Source of the DNA: Zanthoxylum bungeanum | Taxonomy: Eukaryota; Streptophyta; Magnoliopsida; Sapindales; Rutaceae | Assembly (NCBI GenBank): GCA_019454045.1 | Contig: SKCR01017759.1 | Span: 1-64,000 of the forward strand | DNA: 64,000 bases | Direction of reading: 5' to 3' | Shown: positions 1 through 12,327 of the stretch, one piece after another | Layout: each line of letters opens with the position of its first letter | How positions within the stretch are numbered: position 1 is the stretch's first letter | Program-made: the position numbers and the translations under genes | The notes under the pieces: generated by a model | What the model was told of the DNA's origin: nothing | Database searches by the model: none | What the model saw: the letters and a program-made list of their open reading frames with translations, nothing else

Positions 1-377
1 AAGATTAATATCTACATGAGGTGAGATAAAAAAAACTCATACCTCTCAGGTTGTTTTATGACTCTCTCCGATCTACGCGGTTCTTGTCTATTCGAAGATT
101 GTGGTACATCTCATCCATGATGCAGTGTTCATGTTCCGTTAAGGATTCTGTGCCAGGAATAGTATCACTTCGATTTTTCATCGAGTTCTACTTTCCTCCC
201 ACTTACCACTGCATTTAGGAATTCCTTCTCGAGGAAAACCGCATGTAGAGCAACAAATATTTTGTTCTCTTGTGGGTTGTAGAAGTAATATCCTTTGGTT
301 TCTCTAGGATAACCTATAAATAGACACTTATTCGATTTTGGTTCAAGTTTGGTACCTTCAAAACATTTACAATATGC

Positions 378-587
378 TCAGCATCCCCAAATCTTCAGGA
401 ATGAGAAACCCCATTTCTTTCCTGTCCATATTTCATATGGAGTCTGTTGAATAGACTTTGACAGAACCTTATTCAAAATAAGTATTGCACTGTTAAATGC
501 ATATCCCCAGAAGGAAATAGGTAGCGCTATGCGACTCATCATCAACCTTACCATGTCCAACAAAGTTCGGTTTCTCAGTTCAGACAC
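378..587 (-). pseudogene. Copia A integrase, C-terminal part of the core
   Basis: The translated stretch carries LRNRTLLDMVRLMMSRIALP and a following segment on choosing a host cell line for expansion of the clan (FWGYAFNSAILILNKVLS, TPYEIWTGKKW), typical of the end of a Copia integrase core. The normal family text has a Trp-Gly-Tyr-Ala block and a T-P-Y-E-x-W block, both visible. Upstream and downstream sequence (1-377 and 588-755) continues the same homology but is frame-broken; 1-240 matches the IN-to-RT linker of element B at 10735-10910. Non-functional fragment of element A. Confidence 0.8.
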
Positions 588-755
588 ACTGTTTAATTGC
601 GGTGTTCTGGGAGGAGTCCACTGTGAAAGAATACCATACTCTTTAAAGTAATCAAGAAACTCATTGCTTAAGTATTCTCCACCACGGTCTGACCGTAATG
701 TTTTAATACTTTTGCCGGTCTATTTTTCAACTTCGTGTCGAAATTCTTGAATTTC

Positions 756-1067
756 TCAAAGGTTTCCTGACTTGTGTCTCATAAGATACACATAACCATA
801 ACGTGATGCATCATCCGTAAAGGTTATGAAGTATTCATATCCACCTCTAGCCTGGCTAGACATGGGCCCACATACGTCACTATGAACGAGGGCTAACAGT
901 TCGGTGGCACCTACACCTTTACCATTAAAAGGTATTTTAGGCATTTTGCCTAATAAATAAGATTCGCAGATGTCATATGAATTTGGGTCAAATCCGTCCA
1001 AGTACCCACTCTTCGAAAGTGTGGATATGCGAGTCTTGTTAATGTCTCCCAGACGACAATGCCACAT
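756..1067 (-). pseudogene. Copia A GAG-pre-integrase and integrase N-terminus
   Basis: The translation opens with MWHCRLGDINKTRI, the GAG-pre-integrase signature (normally W-H-x-R-L-G-H; His is Asp here). It continues with a zinc-type C-E-x-x-L-L-G-K-M segment whose second Cys is Tyr, then LLALVHSDVCGPM, which holds the first catalytic Asp of the integrase core, and GGYEYFITFTDDASRYGYVY, which holds the TDD/SRYG block. Integrase inserts retrotransposon cDNA. Zinc-ligand losses and downstream frame breaks make this a dead copy. Confidence 0.88.
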
Positions 1068-1397
1068 ATAAGTTTAATCTTTGTTACTTAATTTAAGCCT
1101 TTTGTTTGTTACATTATATGTTTGAGATTGATTTATATTCAAAATATAAAGACCATTATTCACATCAGCACTGTATATCTCTATATAATTTTTATACATA
1201 AAACACCCAGTGTTTCTAAAAATAAAAGTATAGCCACATTGGGCCAATAAAGTTACAGATATAATATTCCTAGTCAAACTAGGTACATAATAACAGTCTG
1301 AAAGATTAAGTACATGCCCCGATGGAAGTTCCAAAATATAAGTCCCAACGGCCAAAATGGTGACTCTAATCCCATTTCCAACGTGGAGGTCAATCTC

Positions 1398-1817
1398 TCA
1401 TGAGGCCAGTCTCCTGCTAATCCATAAATCCTGCACATCAGTACATATATGAGTACCACAACCGAAATCAAAAATCCAATTTTTAAAACTAGAAGTAGAC
1501 ATGTTTATTTCTATAACAAACATACCTGAAGCCGGTGTTTTGTCAGCTTTGATTTCCTTCATGTGTGCCTTGTACTCACGGCAGTCACGCTTCCAGTGAC
1601 CCCATTTGCCACACTGCAGATATACATCTTGGGATTTGTCATTAGCCTTCCCAGAAGACTTTGATGATTTGGCATTGCCCTTCTTCTTCTTCTTCTTCTT
1701 TACACCTCCAGTTGCCTTCGGCCAAGCCTTGGGAGACTGAGATGTTGAAGCGAAGTGCACCTCGCGCTTTTTGCCCTTCATTAGCTTTTTTTCTGCTTCA
1801 CGCAGCATTACCATCAA
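1398..1817 (-). pseudogene. Copia A gag C-terminus with zinc knuckle, and protease start
   Basis: About 140 codons are open. The first third is a basic gag tail with seven consecutive Lys codons, from a TTC/GAA triplet run at 1681-1702. Then comes DVYLQCGKWGHWKRDC, a CCHC zinc knuckle in which the first Cys is Tyr (one base change). Next is the aspartic protease start, WIFDFGCGTHIC, where the usual D-S/T-G active site reads D-F-G. Both changes should remove function. The knuckle normally binds RNA; the protease matures the polyprotein. Confidence 0.85.
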
Positions 1818-2086
1818 CTATCCAAGAGTATGGTCTTGGTTCATCATATTGTAGTTCATGGTGAACCCGCTCCAGCTGTCAGGAAGAGACTGCAAGATCA
1901 AATCTATAGAAGTCTCAGCCTCAAAGGTTATGCCTAGCTGAACCAACTGTTCAATATCAGCAATCATCTATGACATATGGTGCTCAACAGAAGTACCCTC
2001 TGACATTCGTGAGCGAAAGAGCTTCTTCTGCATTTCATACATTTGAGATCTAAGGTTAGATCGATGAAGGTCCTTCAATTTTGCCA

Positions 2087-2360
2087 TCATAGTATAGGGA
2101 TCCAATCCCTTTTTTGGAGACGAAATTGAGGGTTCATCGCAGCGAGCAGGACGGACTGAGCAGTTGAGTTGTCATTGCTATAAGTCTTCCAAAGCTCAAG
2201 CTCAAGCGGCTGCTCATTTCCGAGCTTAGGCTCGAGAGGTCTCTCTATCGTATAGAGCATCCTCTCAGCCCCCTGGAAAATCCTGAGGTTCATATCCCAA
2301 TCAGGAAAGTTCGTGCCATTAAAGACATTTTTCCCATGATAATGTCTTTAACCCCGATCT
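2087..2360 (-). pseudogene. Copia A gag N-terminal part
   Basis: The frame includes NFPDWDMNLRIFQGAERMLY, the conserved start of plant Copia gag (N-x-x-x-W-x-x-N-L-R-I). The likely start codon lies near 2370 on the minus strand, with a one-base frameshift between it and the conserved block. The section between this and 1817 is gag homologous but interrupted. Confidence 0.78.
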
Positions 2361-4545
2361 TTCCAGTCATCTTAATTGCAATAGTCAAACTATTCAATTA
2401 ACGATATTTTGGTACAGTCCAACTGTTACAAGAAAAATATAGAATATTAGTCCAACTAATAAATATATAATTGACGAAATAATTTGAAAGCGCATAATGC
2501 CAAGTATTTGAATGAAATTGCAAATTCAATACTGGCCTCCCACTATTTTTCGACGAGCCTCTAACCCTCTGTTGAGTACTCGGGAAACCTAGTTTCCTAG
2601 TGGGCTAGGATCCCGTTAAATAACACACAACCTTGACTTTGGCCAACAAGTTGTATGATATTTAACTAGTAGATCTCTAAGATCAATTGGATCCCATCCA
2701 ATTCATAGATCCGGTAGGTGGACCTCCAAGTCTGAAACATATATACAATATATATGCCAATATATCTAATATATTTTCCTAACCTTTTCCTCTGAATCAA
2801 CTAAGCCTTGGTTTTGGCTCAACAAGCTTAATGATTCTAGTTAAACGGGACCCATTGACCTTAGAAAGCTTCGTAATCGTTGTCGATGAACAAGAAGTGA
2901 TCTTGACTTTGGCCAACAAATCAAAACTTGGGAAAGACATACGATATAGAACAAAGCCTTCATGATTCAAACACATCCATGATGGACAAAGGTCTTGACT
3001 TTGGCCAACAAACCAGTGCCAATCTTGGATCTTGAGAATGAATCATTCAATGGAAGGAAAACGCTTAATATTTGTTGAGGGTTTTTTGCGTAAATTGGCA
3101 ACCAATTTATTATCTTTGATTAGGTCTCATCATACACCCTTAAACATGGATTCTAAGAGCATAATAAGGCGCGGTAAATAAATTAATAATGATATGCGGA
3201 TGGATATCTCACAAATTGTTCCTAGAACAAATCACTCTATTTCCTCTCCCCGGCTAGCACTATTCTAACTTCTATCCAATTACATAATACATCAAAGAAA
3301 CCTCATTACATTAAGGGGAATTGGTGAGAAGAGAATTACAAAGAATCGAGAGATAAAGGCTGGACACGCAGGTCCAATTTAATAAATTCTAAATTTATTA
3401 CAACAATTTCCAAAATTGCCCTCACCCATCTAATATCCATCCGATATGCATTATTCATACAACACATCCATGTATTCACACAAAGCATGTTATTCAATCA
3501 ATCTAATCCAATTAATTAATCTTTGAATTAAGTGATCATCCAATGTTCAAACAACGATTTGATTTGCGCGAGTCCAACTCTTTTAAGAATAAGTGCTCAA
3601 AGTACGAATTCTTGAATTATATCGAACTACAATTTTAAATCTGATTCATTTGTATTCAATACTAATTCTTTATTTAATTCCAAATTAAATAATTACACTT
3701 TATTAATGTGCCTTTACGACTTAGATTCTAAATCTAATCTTAATGGGTCTCAAAGCCCAATTAACATCCAATGTCAATTTAATTAAAGTCCAATGGGCTT
3801 TCAATTAATTTATTAGGCATGGACTTTGGCAACAAAACCCAATAAAGAATCACGCTTTGCCACAAAATTAATTTTGGCCCATTAGGCCCAATTAAATTTT
3901 AAAAGGCCCATTTATTATATTTGGACTTAATGGAATGGTTTTAGGCCTAATTTCGATCCAATCCAATTGTCCTAAAACAACTTGGCCCAACCAAGCCCAT
4001 TAGGCCCAAATACAATAATTTTATCCCAATTCCAAAGTAAGCCTAATTAATTAAATTCTAATATTCCAAATTTCATAATTTAATTAATTAAAGTGTTAAG
4101 CCATAATTAATTATTCAAATTAACATTTTCCTAAACACCAATTTACATAATTAATCATGCTTATTAATCAACTTATGTCCAACACAAATTGAAGCAAAAT
4201 CAATTCATTAACATGCTCCTTTGGTCACGGCAATGGAGTGATTTTTATATTAATTTTGATTTCAATCCAATTAAATCACAAACTAATATATCCAAGGATT
4301 TTAAACACATCCAATGATTTAAAAAAACAAAAAAATCACCATGACTTAGGGTTCAAGTATGTCCGGCCAAGCTAATGTACTTGGGGAAAATTAATCCAAT
4401 TAATTTTTCATCAAATTGATCATGCATAACTCTAAGTTAACATAATCTAAGCATACTCAAACAAACAATTTGATCAAATCATGCTCAAATCAAAAATACC
4501 CAAATTTTAGATTAAAAACCCTAATATCATTTCATGCTCAAAGTG
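2361..4545 (-). other. Untranslated leader of Copia A
   Basis: About 2.2 kb between the primer binding site and gag, without credible coding. It is the reverse complement of the leader of element B (6500-8780) at moderate divergence. It holds three exact copies of an 18-base motif, CTTGACTTTGGCCAACAA, at 2632-2649, 2902-2919 and 2994-3011, and further weaker ones. The stretch 3640-4200 is very AT-rich and rich in GGCCCA/TGGGCC words. Confidence 0.75.
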
Positions 4546-4558
4546 GCTCATGATACCA
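4546..4558 (-). promoter_or_regulatory. Primer binding site of Copia A
   Basis: On the plus strand this reads GCTCATGATACCA; on the minus strand TGGTATCATGAGC. It is the initiator tRNA-Met complement TGGTATCAGAGC with one inserted base. It sits directly inside the LTR end, as expected, and fixes the orientation of element A. Confidence 0.85.
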
Positions 4559-4559
4559 T

Positions 4560-4737
4560 TATTGGGTTTCTAAGGTCAAACCAAGATCATTTCAAGTATA
4601 AAATTATGTGAATACGAAAAGCAAGTATAGCGGAATTATACTTACAAAGTTCGGTTGTAGGATGTGTTGATAATAAAAATTCTTTGCTCTCTTTGAAGTT
4701 GTTCCAAGCTCCTCCAAAGTGGTGTATCAAGCTCCAA
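4560..4737 (-). repeat. Copia A 5' LTR remnant (U5 end only)
   Basis: Read on the minus strand, this ends in a segment resembling the last 180 bases of the LTRs of B and C (for example a 'tactTGAAATGATCttgg' block beside AGAAACCCAATA). The rest of the LTR is missing; at about 4738 the sequence switches to the start of the plus-strand LTR of element B. Confidence 0.7.
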
Positions 4738-6486
4738 ATCATGGTGTTGTGTACAATTAACTATGTGACAAATGAGATTGCACTCTTATCATTTGTGATT
4801 AGATCACCTAGATATATAAATGATAGGAGGTCCTAATGATTTGTTCCTGGATTGAGAATGATATGAGACAGTATCAGTCCACGAAGGATAAATCATTAAA
4901 TATCCCTAGTCAGAGTATTATCGAGATTGGACATCGATAAATACGTAAAAGACTAGTATTACACTTGTGCGCGTTGTGAGGGCACAACGGCATAGTTCTC
5001 ATATATTTGGGTACGAAAAACAGATTCGCTCTGGATAGACCCCCTCGGAATTCCATTGGTAGTATGACTATGTGTCTATGGAAGTCCGAAATCAGGGTAG
5101 GTGTATTTGGTCTTAACCTGAGACTTGCACCGCTAATACTTGCGACAATCAATATACTTTGGTTTTGGTGGTCCAGGGCTTTAACCGGTTTCTGTGTACG
5201 CCTCTTCTGGGTATATCGAGAATCGTAGTGTGTTGGGTGTGATGTCAAGACGGAAGTGTCACTCCAGTCATATGGAGATGATGATCGCGTAGGTATACAG
5301 AACTGTTTCTCTAAAAAGGTTGCAACCTTCGGGATAATATGACTTGGTCATGATTATTCGATAATAAAGAGACTAGTTGCTCGTCATCCGATATATGCTT
5401 CGTACGCGGCAGACACTGTACCAGCCTCAGGCCTTGCATGTGATCATCTGATACTGGATCGAAATACGCAATACTACGTATACGCATGATATAGATCCTT
5501 ATTCCTGTAAGGATATTTCTGGAGAATTGGGTAGGCATGGCGCTTTCCTAGAAGCCAACCTTGTCTTGTAAATCGGTAAAACGTAGTACTTGGTACTTAC
5601 GTGTTCGGATAGTCCGACGACCGAATTTACTGCCAACATATCCGGGGATCTCATGGGTCGCTTCCCGAAGATTCACCGATGACGTATGACTCGCACTTTA
5701 TTAATCTGGGATTAATTAGAAGAGAGAGAATTTGATCTGGGATTAATTACGGAGATATTTTATCTGGGATAAATTATCATTTAAAGAGAGATAACGATTA
5801 ATTTGGAATTAATCGATAATTTAATATATTTGATATATTAAATGAATTGGATTTCGACGCGGAATTAAAATTAGATTTTAATTCGGGCGAACAAATTAAT
5901 TTAGAATTAATTCGTTAGCGATGTGAATAGTGATTTCGCTAGGCATAATCATTTAATTACGTCACAACGGAAAATTTGTTAATTTAGAATTAGCGAACTC
6001 GAGCCCGAGATTTTTTGCGAGCGCATTCGCATTTCGAATTCGAGTGCGGCACGCAAGTCAAATCAAGCGTCAAATCGTTAGTCACATCTAGCGTCACATC
6101 ATTCTTCAATCAAGTGATGGATGTCTTTCACTTTGAGTGATTGTGCCAGTCACTATTCATGATTGATGGATTGATGAGTTGATGGAAGTGGTAGGCAATT
6201 ATGGCCATTTTACTTTTGGAAAGAAAATTGGTAAATTAATTATTGATTTTTTGAAAATCAAATAAATGGTATTACATACACTTTTAAGACAACACTTACA
6301 CAACTCTCTCTCCTCTCTTTCTTCTTCCTCTCACACACGCCGAGCAAGACAGAGGCAGAAAACAGAATCTTTGTTGCCTCGTGCTTCGCTCAACCGATCG
6401 ATGTGAGTATTCCGTAACTCCCTTGATTGTATTCGCACTTATTTTATGCTTTGTATTCGATCCTTGGGGCCGTAGAAACTCCAACA
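4738..6486 (+). repeat. Copia B 5' LTR (5' end truncated)
   Basis: Matches the 3' LTR of element C (26110-28243) over most of its length, starting about 44 bases inside (the part like 'cacggtgttgttgtac'). It ends in ACTCCAACA at 6486. There are long AT-rich runs such as GGGATTAATTACGGAGA near 5740, shared by all three Copia LTRs here. Confidence 0.88.
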
Positions 6487-6487
6487 A

Positions 6488-6499
6488 TGGTATCAGAGC
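6488..6499 (+). promoter_or_regulatory. Primer binding site of Copia B
   Basis: TGGTATCAGAGC, an exact 12-base complement of the 3' end of plant initiator tRNA-Met, one base inside the LTR end. Confidence 0.95.
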
Positions 6500-8814
6500 A
6501 AGGTTAAGCATGAAAATATTTTAGGGCTTAAAATTTGGGTAAAATGTTTTTGAGCATGATTTGAATGAATTGGATGTTTGAGTATGCTTAAACATGTTTA
6601 ATTGAAGTTGATTGGATCAATTCAAGAAATTATGATTGGAATCATTTTTCCCCCCAATTGGATGGCTTCGCCGAATTGAACATAGCCCTAATTCTTGGTG
6701 ATTTTTGATTTTTGATTCATTGGATGAGTTTGAATCAATTGGGATGTTGATTTAATGTCGATTGTGGATTAATTGGATTGAAACCGAATCGGACATAAAA
6801 TCCCCTCCATTGCCGAGAGTAGTAAAGCATGTAAATGGGTTTGATTTTTGTTAAATTGTTGGACATGATTTAATGATGATGAGCATGATTAATTAGGCTA
6901 ATTGGTGTTTTGGAAATGTTAATTGGGTAATTAATTATGTTATACACTTTGTGTAATTAAATTGGGAATTTGGAATTTGGTAATTTAATTATTTGGGCCT
7001 ATTTTTGTTAATTGAGCTTTTAAAGTTGTTATTGGGCTTATTGGGCTTGGTTGTACTAAGTTGGGTTTAGGCAAAATTGGTTGGATCCAATTGGGCCCAA
7101 AACCGCTTCCATAAAGCCCAAATACGACTAATAGACCTTTAAAGTTTAATTGGGCCTAATGGGCCTAAATTGATTTCTGGGCTTATGGGGTAACTCCCGA
7201 ATTGGACTTTGGTTATTGGGTTGACCCGAGTTGACCAAAAGTCCACGCCTTAAGAAATTAATTAAAAGCCTATTGGACTTTAATTAAATTGACGTTGGAC
7301 GTTAATCGGGCTTTGAGACCCGTAACGATTAAATTTGGAATTTAAGTCGTAAAATTTCATTAAAAAGTGTAGTATTTAATTTGGAATTAAATAATGAATT
7401 AGTATTAAATACATATTAAATTGGATTTAATGTTGTAGTTTAATTTAATTCGAGAATTCATACTTTGAGTACTTATTCGCAAAACGAGTTTGACTCGAGC
7501 AAAATCAAATCGTTGTTTGAACATTGGATGGTCACTAATTATCAGATTAATTAATTTGATTAGATTGATTGATAACATGCTTGTGTGAATACATGGTTGC
7601 GATGCATGAATAATGAATATCAGATGGATATTAGATGGGTGGGATAATTTTAGAAATTGTTGTAATACATTTGATTTATTTAAATTGGACCTGCGTGTCC
7701 AGCCTTATTACCTCCTTATTCTTTGTATTCTCTTCTCACCTATTCCCATCAATGTAAATGAGGTTTCTTTAGAAGTGTAGTGTAACGGGTAGAAGTAAAT
7801 ACATGTGCTAGCGGGAGAGAGAAAGAGAGAGATTTGATCTAGGATCATTGTGTAAAGTATCCATCCGCATATTATTATTATTTTATTATACGCGCTTTAT
7901 TATGTGTTTAGAATGTATGTTTAAGGGTGTATGATGATGAGACCTTAACAAAGATAATAAATTGGTTGCCAATTTGCACGCGAAAAACCCTCACAAATAT
8001 TAAGCATTTTTCCTTCCATTGAGTGATTCTCACTCAAGATCCGAGACTGGCATTGGCTTGTTGGCCAAAGTCAAGGCCTTTGTCCGTCGAGGATGTGTTT
8101 GAATCACGAAGGCTTTGTTCCATATTGGTGTCTTGTCCAAGTTGTGGTTTGTTGGCCAATTCAAGACCACTTCTTGTCCATCGACATTGATTACGAAGCT
8201 TTCCATGGTCAATGGGTCACGCTTAACTGGGATCACTAAGTTTTTGTGCCAAAGCCAATGCTTAGTTGATTCAGAGGAAAAAGGTTAGGCAATATATTGG
8301 ATATATTGGCATATATAAGATATATGTTTCGGACTTGGATGTCCCCCTACTGGATCTAGGAATTGAATTGGATCCAATTGATCTTAGAGATCTACCTAGT
8401 TAATTATCATACAATTTGTTGGCCAAAGTCAAGATTGTGTGATATTTAACGGGATCCTAGCCCACTAGGAAACACGGTTTCCCGAGTACTCGATAGAGGG
8501 TAGAGACTCGCCGAAAAATAGTGGGAGGCAAGAATTGAATTTGCAATATTCGTTTAATTACTTGCCATACGCGCTCAAACAAATATCATTCGTCAAATAA
8601 ATTAATGTTAGTTGGACTAATATTTAAATCGTTGTTTTAATTAACAGTTGGACTGTATTCAAATAATTCATTTATAGTTGGTTATATAATTGGATTATAG
8701 TAATCAATATATTTGATTTAATTATTATAGTTGATTAATAGTTGGACTATAATAATCATTATAATAAAAAGTACCTAAATCGTTGATTTAATAGTTGGAC
8801 TATTAGAATCAAGA
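6500..8814 (+). other. Untranslated leader of Copia B
   Basis: Non-coding leader between primer binding site and gag; the inverted counterpart of 2361-4545. It carries exact copies of TTGTTGGCCAAAGTCAAG at 8058-8075 and 8417-8434 and a damaged one near 8149. From 8605 to 8810 it holds a run of loosely repeated 'agttggactat...aatcaa' units. The apparent minus-strand frame at 8030-8236 is chance. Confidence 0.75.
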
Positions 8815-9430
8815 TAAAATTGAAAGATTGACATTTAAAACATAATCCTAGGGAAAATGTATTTAAATGGTTTAATTTTTCAAATTGGGAATAATTTCAT
8901 GATGGTCCTGGAACTAATAAGTTACTTTATTTGATAAAATAACATATTAGGCCTAAGCCCGGAGTTGAGCAATTAGTAGAGCATAATCTTTGGAAGATTC
9001 ATGTGATGATAACTTTAGTGCTTAATCCATTAAGCTTGTCACAGTAGACTCCTTAATTTCTTAATCGGAACTAAGGATTAGATCCTTAAAGTATGATAAT
9101 GAAATTGAAGGATCTTCATAAATCTATGCTTAGATTTTAGAAGTACTAAATTGCAATTATTAACTCTTGAAGAGTTAATGACTATTCTCAATGAGATAAA
9201 GTCAAAATTTGCAATTAGGCAAGTAGCGCTAGTCGTACCTGACTTTGATATTCTAGAAACCCGAGGCTTGGCCAAAGGCTTCTGGAGTGTTGAAAAGGGC
9301 AAAGGAAAAATCATTATGATCTTCTGGGAAGATAAAGGACATATCCCAAAATGTCTGCCTAATTGTGGCAAACGGGATCGCGGAAGCGTGACTGCCATTT
9401 GGACAAGGCAGACATGCAGGAATTGAAGAC
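8815..9430 (+). pseudogene. Copia B gag remnant with damaged zinc knuckle
   Basis: Near 8850-8890 the text resembles the gag start (I-L-G-K ... F-x-N-W-E). At 9151-9426 an open stretch includes KGHIPKCLPNCGKRDRGSV, which aligns with the C-x2-C-x4-H-x4-C knuckle region of this family but has lost its spacing and the His. Much of the middle of gag is missing compared with A. Non-functional. Confidence 0.65.
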
Positions 9431-9889
9431 GGGCAAGGCTCTGACTTCAAATATGTTTGTCATAAATATGTTCACAACTAGTATTATTAAATTGGATTTT
9501 AGATACTTAGTGTGATACATAAATATGTATTGATGTTCAGAATCTGCTATGAGAAGGATACTGACTTCAGTTGAGATTTATCTGCGAAATGGAAACGGGA
9601 CGAAAGTCACTGTTTTAACCGCAGAAACCTAAATTTAGGAACTACCTTCGGGTGTGTGCTTAAATTTGGAAACTGTTAAATGTAACTAGTTTGACTAGAT
9701 ACATTATCTTTATATCAGTGTTTAACCCGCTGCGGGTGAACCTTTATATTCTAGAACACTAAAGTGTTTTTTTTATAAAGATGATATTGAGATAAACACA
9801 TTAGATGTGAATAATAGAATTTATATTTTGAATATAAATAAATCTCAAACATATAACATGACAGACAAATAGCTCAAACTGATTTGATC

Positions 9890-10200
9890 AGAAGAAAATA
9901 TTGTGGCATTGTTGTCTATGACACATTTAAATAAGAATCTTATATCCACACTTTTGAAGAGTGGGTACTCGGACTGTTTTGATTCCAATCAAATAAAGTC
10001 TACGAATATAGTTTATTGGGGAAATTGTCTAAAATACAATTTACTTGGTAAAAGTGTAAGTTCCACCGATCTGTTAGCCCTAATTCATAGTGAAGCAAGT
10101 GGGCCCATGTCTAGCTAGGCTAGAGGTGGATATGAATATTTCGTGACCTTTACGGATGTGGCATCGCGTTAAGGTTATGTGTTTCTTTTGAAACACAAAT
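9890..10200 (+). pseudogene. Copia B GAG-pre-integrase and integrase start
   Basis: The frame at 9903-10118 holds ISTLLKSGYSDCFDSNQIKS and LLALIHSEASGPMSS, matching 756-1067 of element A. The integrase Asp is replaced (HSE for HSD), and an in-frame TAG follows at the usual Q of SSQARGGYEYF. Downstream text (EYFVTFTDVASR) confirms the domain. Confidence 0.8.
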
Positions 10201-12320
10201 CGGAAACTTTTATAGTTTCGACACAAAATAGACGAACAGATCGGCTAAAGTATAAAACCATCACAGTTAGACCATGATGAAAATACTTAAGCAATAAGTT
10301 TCTAATAAACTTGAAAGAGTATAGTATTCTTTCAATGATGACTCCTCCCGGAACACGTCATTTGACGGTGTGTCCGAAATGAGTAACCGAATTTTGTTGG
10401 ACATGATAAGGTTAATCATGAGTCGCTCTGAGCTACCATTTCCTTCAACGGATAAGCATTAAAGTGCAAGACTTATTTAGAATAAGGTTCCATAAAAATC
10501 TGTTTGACTGATTTCATATTAGATATGAATAGGATAGAAACCGGTTTCTCATTCCTGAATATTTGGGTATGCATGGCATATGTTTGGATGATACCAAACT
10601 AAAACCCAATTGGATAAGTGCCAATTGTAGTTATCCTAGGATACCATAAGTATAGTACTTATACACCTCACTAGAGAACAATGTAATTGTTGCTCGCCAT
10701 GCGGTTTTCCTAAGAGGAATACCGATATGCAGTGGTAAGTGGGAGGATAGTAAAACTCGATGAAAATCACAGTAATACTGTTCCAGGCACCGAATCTTAA
10801 TGGAATACAAATAGTTCATCAAGGATGAATATATACCATAATCTTCGAATACACAATAACCGCGTATGTCGGAGAGAGTCAGGAAACAACCTGAGGTATG
10901 GGTTTCTGATCTCACCTCATAAAGATGTCTATCTTATTGAGGTATACCAACTGACTACGTATGAGGAAGTGATACAAGGTATCGACTCCCTATTATGACA
11001 AAGTGTCATGAGTCTGAAATGGATTCCATGTATATCAACTATGTTTGGATAATAGTTGATGTACCGCAAGGCATTATGCCTATTGGTACTTTATTAGTCT
11101 TTAATGAAGACATACATGGAAGGCAGCATACCAACATATAAAGCTAGGCTTTTAGCCGAAAGGTATCGTTATCAACATTATGTTGATTACAACAAAATCT
11201 TTTACCTGTTTCCATGATGAATCCATTTGGATAATGCTTGCTAAAGCTGCATGTTTCATTTATGAAATATGACAGCTTTATGGGAAAATCGCTTTCCTGA
11301 AAAGGAAACCTTTTGGAGGATGTTTACAACATAGGTTCTTAGAATTATCGTACCATAACAAGCAAACAAGGTTTGGAGGTTAGTCGATCCATGTTTGGAT
11401 TGAAGCAAGCATAGGTTCTTAGAATTATCGTTTTGATGTAATCATAATAGTTTATGATTTAATTCAAAACGAAAATGATTCTTGTGTATATAAGAGGGTT
11501 AGTGGGAGCGCACTGACAGTGGTTGTCCGATAAAATAATGATAATATGTCATTTCTTGGAAATGATATTCCTATAAAACTATCGGTGAAAGCTTGGCTTT
11601 CTAGAAAATTCTCCGTAGAATTTTTGGGAGAAAACAACATTTATTCAAGGAATAAAGATCTACTGGGATAGATTAATTTGTTAAAACTCTCCGAGAACTC
11701 GTACATTGAAAAATGTACGCGACCTGGTGTCTCATACGCTTTGAGCATATGGAGTCACAATCAGGCCAATCCAAGTGATAGTCACTAGATTGATGTTAAG
11801 AACATCCGTTAGTATCTTAGAGATCTAAGGATGTTGCCTTAAACTATGGAGATGGAGAACTTGAAGTGACTGGGATCACTGTAGCAAGTTTCCTAACCGA
11901 TAACGATGACTAAAAGTCGCAAACGATACTATACAGTTTGAATGACGGATCAGTGAGCTGGAAATCTTCCAAGCAAGATACTGTTACCGAATAAACAACA
12001 AATGCGGGTTATTGCTGCAACTGAGGCAGCAATAGAAGCCTTCTGGGTCGATACAAAATCTAATTAGATTAGATATAGTTATGTTAGCAGCTGAGCTAGG
12101 CATCAGCACAGGCTAAAGAATTAATGGTCTCATCAACGATCCAGATATATACTTCGATATTCATCTGATTCGTTCGGATCATACATCGTGGCGATGTGAT
12201 GATCGAATAAATCGCATCAGATGATAATCATGCAAATCCACTGACGAAAAGCTTTTCTTACAAATTTGAGTCAACTGTACATAGTTCAGGTGTCAGACAC
12301 TCGAGTGACTGGCTATAGGC
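10201..12320 (+). pseudogene. Copia B integrase end, reverse transcriptase and RNase H remnants
   Basis: No long frame survives, but ordered landmarks remain: an IN-to-RT linker near 10735-10910; an RT piece near 11390-11510 (S-M-F-G-L-K-Q-A; later Y-D-L-I-Q-N-E-N-D-S-C-V-Y-K); the RNase H text near 11990-12060 (equivalent of T-x-x-A-E-Y-x-A-x-x-E-A-A); and the C-terminal HRGDVMIE / NHANPLTKSF segment near 12185-12260. A polypurine tract AAGTGGGA at 12324-12331 follows. Confidence 0.8.
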
Positions 12321-12327
12321 TAAGTGG

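Larger units (their letters stand above)
1..4737 (-). mobile_element. Copia element A, decayed, 3' half outside window
   Basis: Ty1/Copia LTR retrotransposon on the minus strand. Read from right to left it shows an LTR remnant (4560-4737), a tRNA-Met type primer binding site (4546-4558), a leader of about 2.2 kb, gag, a zinc knuckle, protease, GAG-pre-integrase and integrase. The order gag-PR-IN before RT is diagnostic of Copia. Reading frames are broken by stops and frameshifts, so it is not autonomous. RT, RNase H and the 3' LTR lie beyond base 1. It is closely related to elements B and C in this window. The lineage within Copia was not determined. Confidence 0.9.
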
